Below are positions 60,554 to 64,000 of a DNA stretch of 64,000 nucleotides, piece by piece. Numbering within the stretch: position 1 is the first letter of the stretch; each line of letters starts with the position of its first letter. The stretch comes from Intestinirhabdus alba (lineage in GTDB: Bacteria; Pseudomonadota; Gammaproteobacteria; Enterobacterales; Enterobacteriaceae), in assembly GCF_009711095.1 (NCBI RefSeq), contig NZ_WMJZ01000010.1:1-64000 (forward strand), given 5' to 3'. A program made the position numbers and the translations under genes. The notes beneath the pieces are model-generated. The model did no database searches. It saw only the letters and a program-made list of their open reading frames with translations, and was not told where the DNA came from.

Positions 60554-63286
60554 ATGCTAATGGCTACGATTCATGTAGACGGCAAAGAATATGAGGTCAA
60601 CGGCGCGGACAATCTGCTGCAGGCGTGTCTCTCCCTCGGCCTTGATATTCCCTATTTTTGCTGGCACCCGGCGCTGGGCAGCGTCGGTGCTTGCCGCCAG
60701 TGTGCGGTAAAGCAGTACCAGAACGCGGAAGACACGCGCGGCCGCCTGGTGATGTCCTGTATGACGCCAGCGGCCGACGGCACCTTTATCTCTATTGATG
60801 ATGAAGAGGCAAAACAGTTCCGCGAAAGCGTCGTGGAGTGGCTGATGATCAACCACCCGCACGACTGTCCGGTCTGTGAAGAGGGGGGCAACTGTCACCT
60901 TCAGGATATGACCGTGATGACCGGCCACAGCTTTCGCCGCTACCGTTTCACCAAGCGCACCCACCGCAATCAGGATCTGGGGCCGTTCATCTCCCATGAA
61001 ATGAACCGCTGCATCGCCTGCTATCGCTGCGTGCGCTATTACAAAGATTACGCGGATGGCGAGGATCTGGGGGTTTACGGGGCGCACGACAACGTCTACT
61101 TTGGCCGCCCGGAAGATGGCGTGCTGGAGAGCGAATTTTCCGGCAACCTGGTGGAAATCTGCCCGACCGGCGTGTTCACCGATAAAACTCACTCCGAGCG
61201 CTACAACCGTAAATGGGATATGCAGTTTGCCCCGAGCATCTGCCAGCAGTGCTCCGTCGGCTGCAACACCAGCCCCGGTGAGCGCTACGGCGAGCTGCGC
61301 CGCATCGAAAACCGCTACAACGGCAGCGTAAACCACTACTTTCTCTGCGATCGCGGCCGCTTTGGCTATGGCTACGTGAACCTGAAGGATCGTCCGCGTC
61401 AGCCGGTGCAGCGTCGCGGTGACGACCTGATTATCCTCAACGCCGGGCAGGCGATGGTGGGAGCGGCGGATATTCTGCGCCAGTCGAAGAAGGCGATCGG
61501 CATCGGCTCTCCGCGCGCCAGCGTTGAGAGCAACTTTGCGCTGCGCGAGCTGGTGGGTGAGGAAAACTTCTACACCGGTATCGCCCGCGGCGAGCAGGAG
61601 CGCCTGCAGCTGGCGCTGAAGGTGCTGCGCGAGGGGGGCATCCATACTCCGGCACTGCGCGACATTGAAACCTACGACGCGGTGCTGGTACTGGGCGAAG
61701 ACATCACCCAGACCGGCGCGCGCGTGGCGCTGGCGGTTCGTCAGGCGGTGAAGGGCAAAGCCCGCGAAATGGCGGCGGCCCAGAAGGTCGCCGACTGGCA
61801 GATCGCCGCGATCCTTAACATCGGCCAGCGCGCCAAATATCCGCTGTTCGTCACCAACGTTGACAGCACCCGGCTGGACGACATCGCCGCCTGGACCTGG
61901 CGTGCTCCGGTTGAAGATCAGGCGCGCTTAGGCTTCGCCATTGCCCATGCGCTGGACGCCGCCGCGCCGGCGGTTGACGGCATCAGCCGCGAGCTGCAGG
62001 GCAAAATTGACGTCATTGCCCAGGCGCTGGCTGGGGCGAAAAAGCCGCTGATTATCTCCGGCACCAACGCCGGCAGTACGGAAGTGATTCAGGCCGCTGC
62101 CAACGTGGCGAAGGCGCTGAAGGGCCGCGGGGCGGACGTCGGCATCACCATGATCGCCCGTTCGGTTAACAGCATGGGGCTGGGCATGATGGGCGGCGGC
62201 TCCCTTGACGACGCGCTGCTCGAGCTGGAAACCGGTCGTGCGGACGCCGTGGTGGTGCTGGAAAACGATCTGCACCGTCACGCCTCCGCCGTCCGGGTTA
62301 ACGCCGCGCTGGCGAAAGCGCCGCTGGTGATGGTGATCGACCATCAGCGCACGGCGATTGCAGAACACGCCCACCTGGTGCTGCCGGCGGCAAGCTTCGC
62401 CGAAAGCGACGGTACGGTAATCAACAACGAAGGCCGCGCCCAGCGCTTCTTCCAGGTTTACGATCCGGCGTACTACGACGAAAAGACCACCATGCTGGAG
62501 AGCTGGCGCTGGCTGCACGCGCTGCACAGTGCCGTGCGCAACCGCGAGGTGGACTGGACCCAGTTGGATCACGTTATCGACGCCGTGGCGGCCGCCATCC
62601 CGGCGCTGGCCGGAATCAAAGACGCCGCCCCGGATGCCAGCTTCCGCATTCGCGGGCAGAAGCTGGCGCGCGAGCCGCACCGCTACAGCGGCCGGACCGC
62701 CATGCGCGCCAATATCAGCGTGCATGAGCCGCGTCAGCCGCAGGATCGGGACACCATGTTCGCCTTCTCTATGGAGGGGAACAACCAGCCGTCGGCCCCG
62801 CGTTCACAGGTGCCGTTTGCCTGGGCTCCGGGCTGGAACTCTCCGCAGGCGTGGAACAAGTTCCAGGATGAGGTGGGCGGCCATCTGCGCCACGGCGATC
62901 CGGGCGTGCGCCTGATTGAAGCGACGGCGGGCGGGCTGGACTACTTCACCGCCGTTCCGGAGAGCTTCCGGGCGCAGGAGGGGCGCTGGCGTATCGCGCC
63001 GTACTATCATCTGTTCGGCAGCGACGAGCTGTCCCAGCGCGCTCCGGTATTTCAGAGTCGGATGCCACAGCCCTACCTGAAGCTCAACCCGGCGGACGCC
63101 GCGAAGCTGGGGGTCAATGCCGGTACGCGCCTCACCTTCAGCTACGGTGGCAATAGGGTCACGCTGCCGGTGGAAATCGCCGAAGGCTTAACGGCCGGGC
63201 AGGTCGGTCTGCCGATGGGGATGCCCGGCATCGCGCCGTTTCTTACGGGTGAACACCTTGAGGATCTGCAGGAGGCACAACAATGA
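60554..63286 (+). CDS. nuoG: NADH-quinone oxidoreductase subunit G
   Basis: A 910-residue subunit with four iron-sulfur clusters. The N-terminal ferredoxin domain holds [2Fe-2S] ligands in [30 protein letters not shown] and [13 protein letters not shown] supply [4Fe-4S] ligands; [13 protein letters not shown] is the extra N7 site present in E. coli. The rest is a molybdopterin-oxidoreductase-like fold without cofactor. The stop overlaps the nuoH start by 4 nt. Confidence 0.97.
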   Translation: MLMATIHVDGKEYEVNGADNLLQACLSLGLDIPYFCWHPALGSVGACRQCAVKQYQNAEDTRGRLVMSCMTPAADGTFISIDDEEAKQFRESVVEWLMINHPHDCPVCEEGGNCHLQDMTVMTGHSFRRYRFTKRTHRNQDLGPFISHEMNRCIACYRCVRYYKDYADGEDLGVYGAHDNVYFGRPEDGVLESEFSGNLVEICPTGVFTDKTHSERYNRKWDMQFAPSICQQCSVGCNTSPGERYGELRRIENRYNGSVNHYFLCDRGRFGYGYVNLKDRPRQPVQRRGDDLIILNAGQAMVGAADILRQSKKAIGIGSPRASVESNFALRELVGEENFYTGIARGEQERLQLALKVLREGGIHTPALRDIETYDAVLVLGEDITQTGARVALAVRQAVKGKAREMAAAQKVADWQIAAILNIGQRAKYPLFVTNVDSTRLDDIAAWTWRAPVEDQARLGFAIAHALDAAAPAVDGISRELQGKIDVIAQALAGAKKPLIISGTNAGSTEVIQAAANVAKALKGRGADVGITMIARSVNSMGLGMMGGGSLDDALLELETGRADAVVVLENDLHRHASAVRVNAALAKAPLVMVIDHQRTAIAEHAHLVLPAASFAESDGTVINNEGRAQRFFQVYDPAYYDEKTTMLESWRWLHALHSAVRNREVDWTQLDHVIDAVAAAIPALAGIKDAAPDASFRIRGQKLAREPHRYSGRTAMRANISVHEPRQPQDRDTMFAFSMEGNNQPSAPRSQVPFAWAPGWNSPQAWNKFQDEVGGHLRHGDPGVRLIEATAGGLDYFTAVPESFRAQEGRWRIAPYYHLFGSDELSQRAPVFQSRMPQPYLKLNPADAAKLGVNAGTRLTFSYGGNRVTLPVEIAEGLTAGQVGLPMGMPGIAPFLTGEHLEDLQEAQQ

Positions 63287-64000
63287 ACTGGATTACACCG
63301 GAGCTTATCGACATCCTGCTGACCGTGCTCAAGGCGGTGGTGATCCTGCTGGTGGTGGTGACCTGCGGGGCCTTCATGAGCTTTGGCGAACGTCGCCTGC
63401 TGGGGCTGTTCCAGAACCGTTACGGGCCTAACCGCGTCGGCTGGGGCGGCTCGCTCCAGCTGGTGGCGGATATGATCAAGATGTTCTTTAAAGAGGACTG
63501 GGTGCCGAAGTTTACCGACCGGGTCATCTTTACCCTGGCACCGATGATCGCTTTCACCTCGCTGCTGCTGGCCTTCGCCATCGTGCCGGTCAGCCCCGGC
63601 TGGGTGGTCGCCGACCTGAATATCGGGCTGCTGTTCTTCCTGATGATGGCCGGGCTGGCGGTGTATGCGGTGCTGTTCGCCGGCTGGTCGAGCAACAACA
63701 AATACTCGCTGCTGGGGGCGATGCGCGCCTCCGCGCAGACCCTGAGCTATGAGGTGTTCCTTGGTCTTTCGCTGATGGGGGTGGTGGCCCAGGCCGGTTC
63801 GTTCAATATGTCCGATATTGTTGAAAACCAGGCCAATATCTGGAACGTCATCCCGCAGTTCTTTGGTTTTGTCACCTTCGCCATCGCCGGGGTGGCGGTC
63901 TGCCACCGCCACCCGTTCGACCAGCCGGAGGCCGAACAGGAGCTGGCCGACGGCTATCACATTGAATATTCCGGCATGAAGTTCGGCCTGTTCTTCGTGG
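63283..64000 (+). CDS. nuoH: NADH-quinone oxidoreductase subunit H (partial, cut by window end)
   Basis: The first 239 residues of a membrane-arm subunit that forms much of the quinone chamber. The start ATG overlaps the nuoG stop codon. Translation begins [20 protein letters not shown] and includes [20 protein letters not shown] and [20 protein letters not shown], both highly conserved with E. coli. The frame is open to the last base; about 85 residues are missing. Confidence 0.97.
   Translation, partial: MNWITPELIDILLTVLKAVVILLVVVTCGAFMSFGERRLLGLFQNRYGPNRVGWGGSLQLVADMIKMFFKEDWVPKFTDRVIFTLAPMIAFTSLLLAFAIVPVSPGWVVADLNIGLLFFLMMAGLAVYAVLFAGWSSNNKYSLLGAMRASAQTLSYEVFLGLSLMGVVAQAGSFNMSDIVENQANIWNVIPQFFGFVTFAIAGVAVCHRHPFDQPEAEQELADGYHIEYSGMKFGLFFV

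Overview
The window is chromosomal DNA of an enteric gamma-proteobacterium of the Enterobacteriaceae (Enterobacter/Cronobacter/Kosakonia-like; genus not decidable by eye). From about 15.8 kb to the right edge it is GC-rich and follows E. coli gene order closely: smrB, prmB-aroC-mepA-yfcA-epmC-yfcL, mnmC/fabB, yfcJ, flk, pdxB-usg-truA-dedA-accD-folC-dedD-cvpA-purF-ubiX, yfcH-folX, yfcG, yfcE-yfcD, pta-ackA, yfbV-yfbU-hxpA-yfbS, yfbR, alaA, lrhA and the nuo (complex I) operon, with nuoH cut by the window end. Differences from the E. coli layout: argT-hisJQMP is absent between ubiX and yfcH, yfcC is absent, a CPBP-family membrane protease gene sits between fabB and yfcJ, and a 348-residue membrane protein gene lies between yfcD and pta.

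The left 15.8 kb is an acquired island next to smrB, with lower and uneven GC. Its smrB-proximal edge is a patchwork of a frameshifted plasmid-type ResD-like recombinase remnant and two IS2-like fragments. Inside lies a leftward bacteriocin cluster: a 67-residue microcin precursor with a 15-residue double-glycine-type leader, a small membrane protein (probable immunity), a remnant of a second microcin with a similar C-terminus, an MchC/MceJ-like protein, an HlyC-family acyltransferase (MchD/MceI-like), two NRPS proteins, a CvaA/MchE-type adaptor and a CvaB/MchF-type C39-peptidase ABC exporter.

The order precursor - MchC - MchD - MchE - MchF is that of class IIb (siderophore) microcins such as H47. 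Those clusters normally rely on an IroB-type glucosyltransferase and an esterase to prepare salmochelin for attachment to the peptide C-terminus. Here both are missing, and two translationally coupled NRPS genes occupy the gap between mchD and mchE. The first NRPS starts with an EntF-like condensation domain (the kind that accepts 2,3-dihydroxybenzoyl from EntB) and has an adenylation pocket suggesting a basic residue. The second has a nearly canonical cysteine pocket and a terminal thioesterase. My reading is a hybrid RiPP-NRPS system that makes its own small, possibly catechol-bearing, peptide for attachment to a microcin. This is inference from domain logic and needs homology searches and chemistry to confirm.

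The core region also holds an ERIC element (accD-folC), a structured roughly 300-bp insertion between ackA and pta, an array of 81-bp tandem repeats between lrhA and nuoA, and recognisable FabR, FadR and PurR operators. Most housekeeping genes are identified with high confidence because they match their E. coli counterparts along the whole length.
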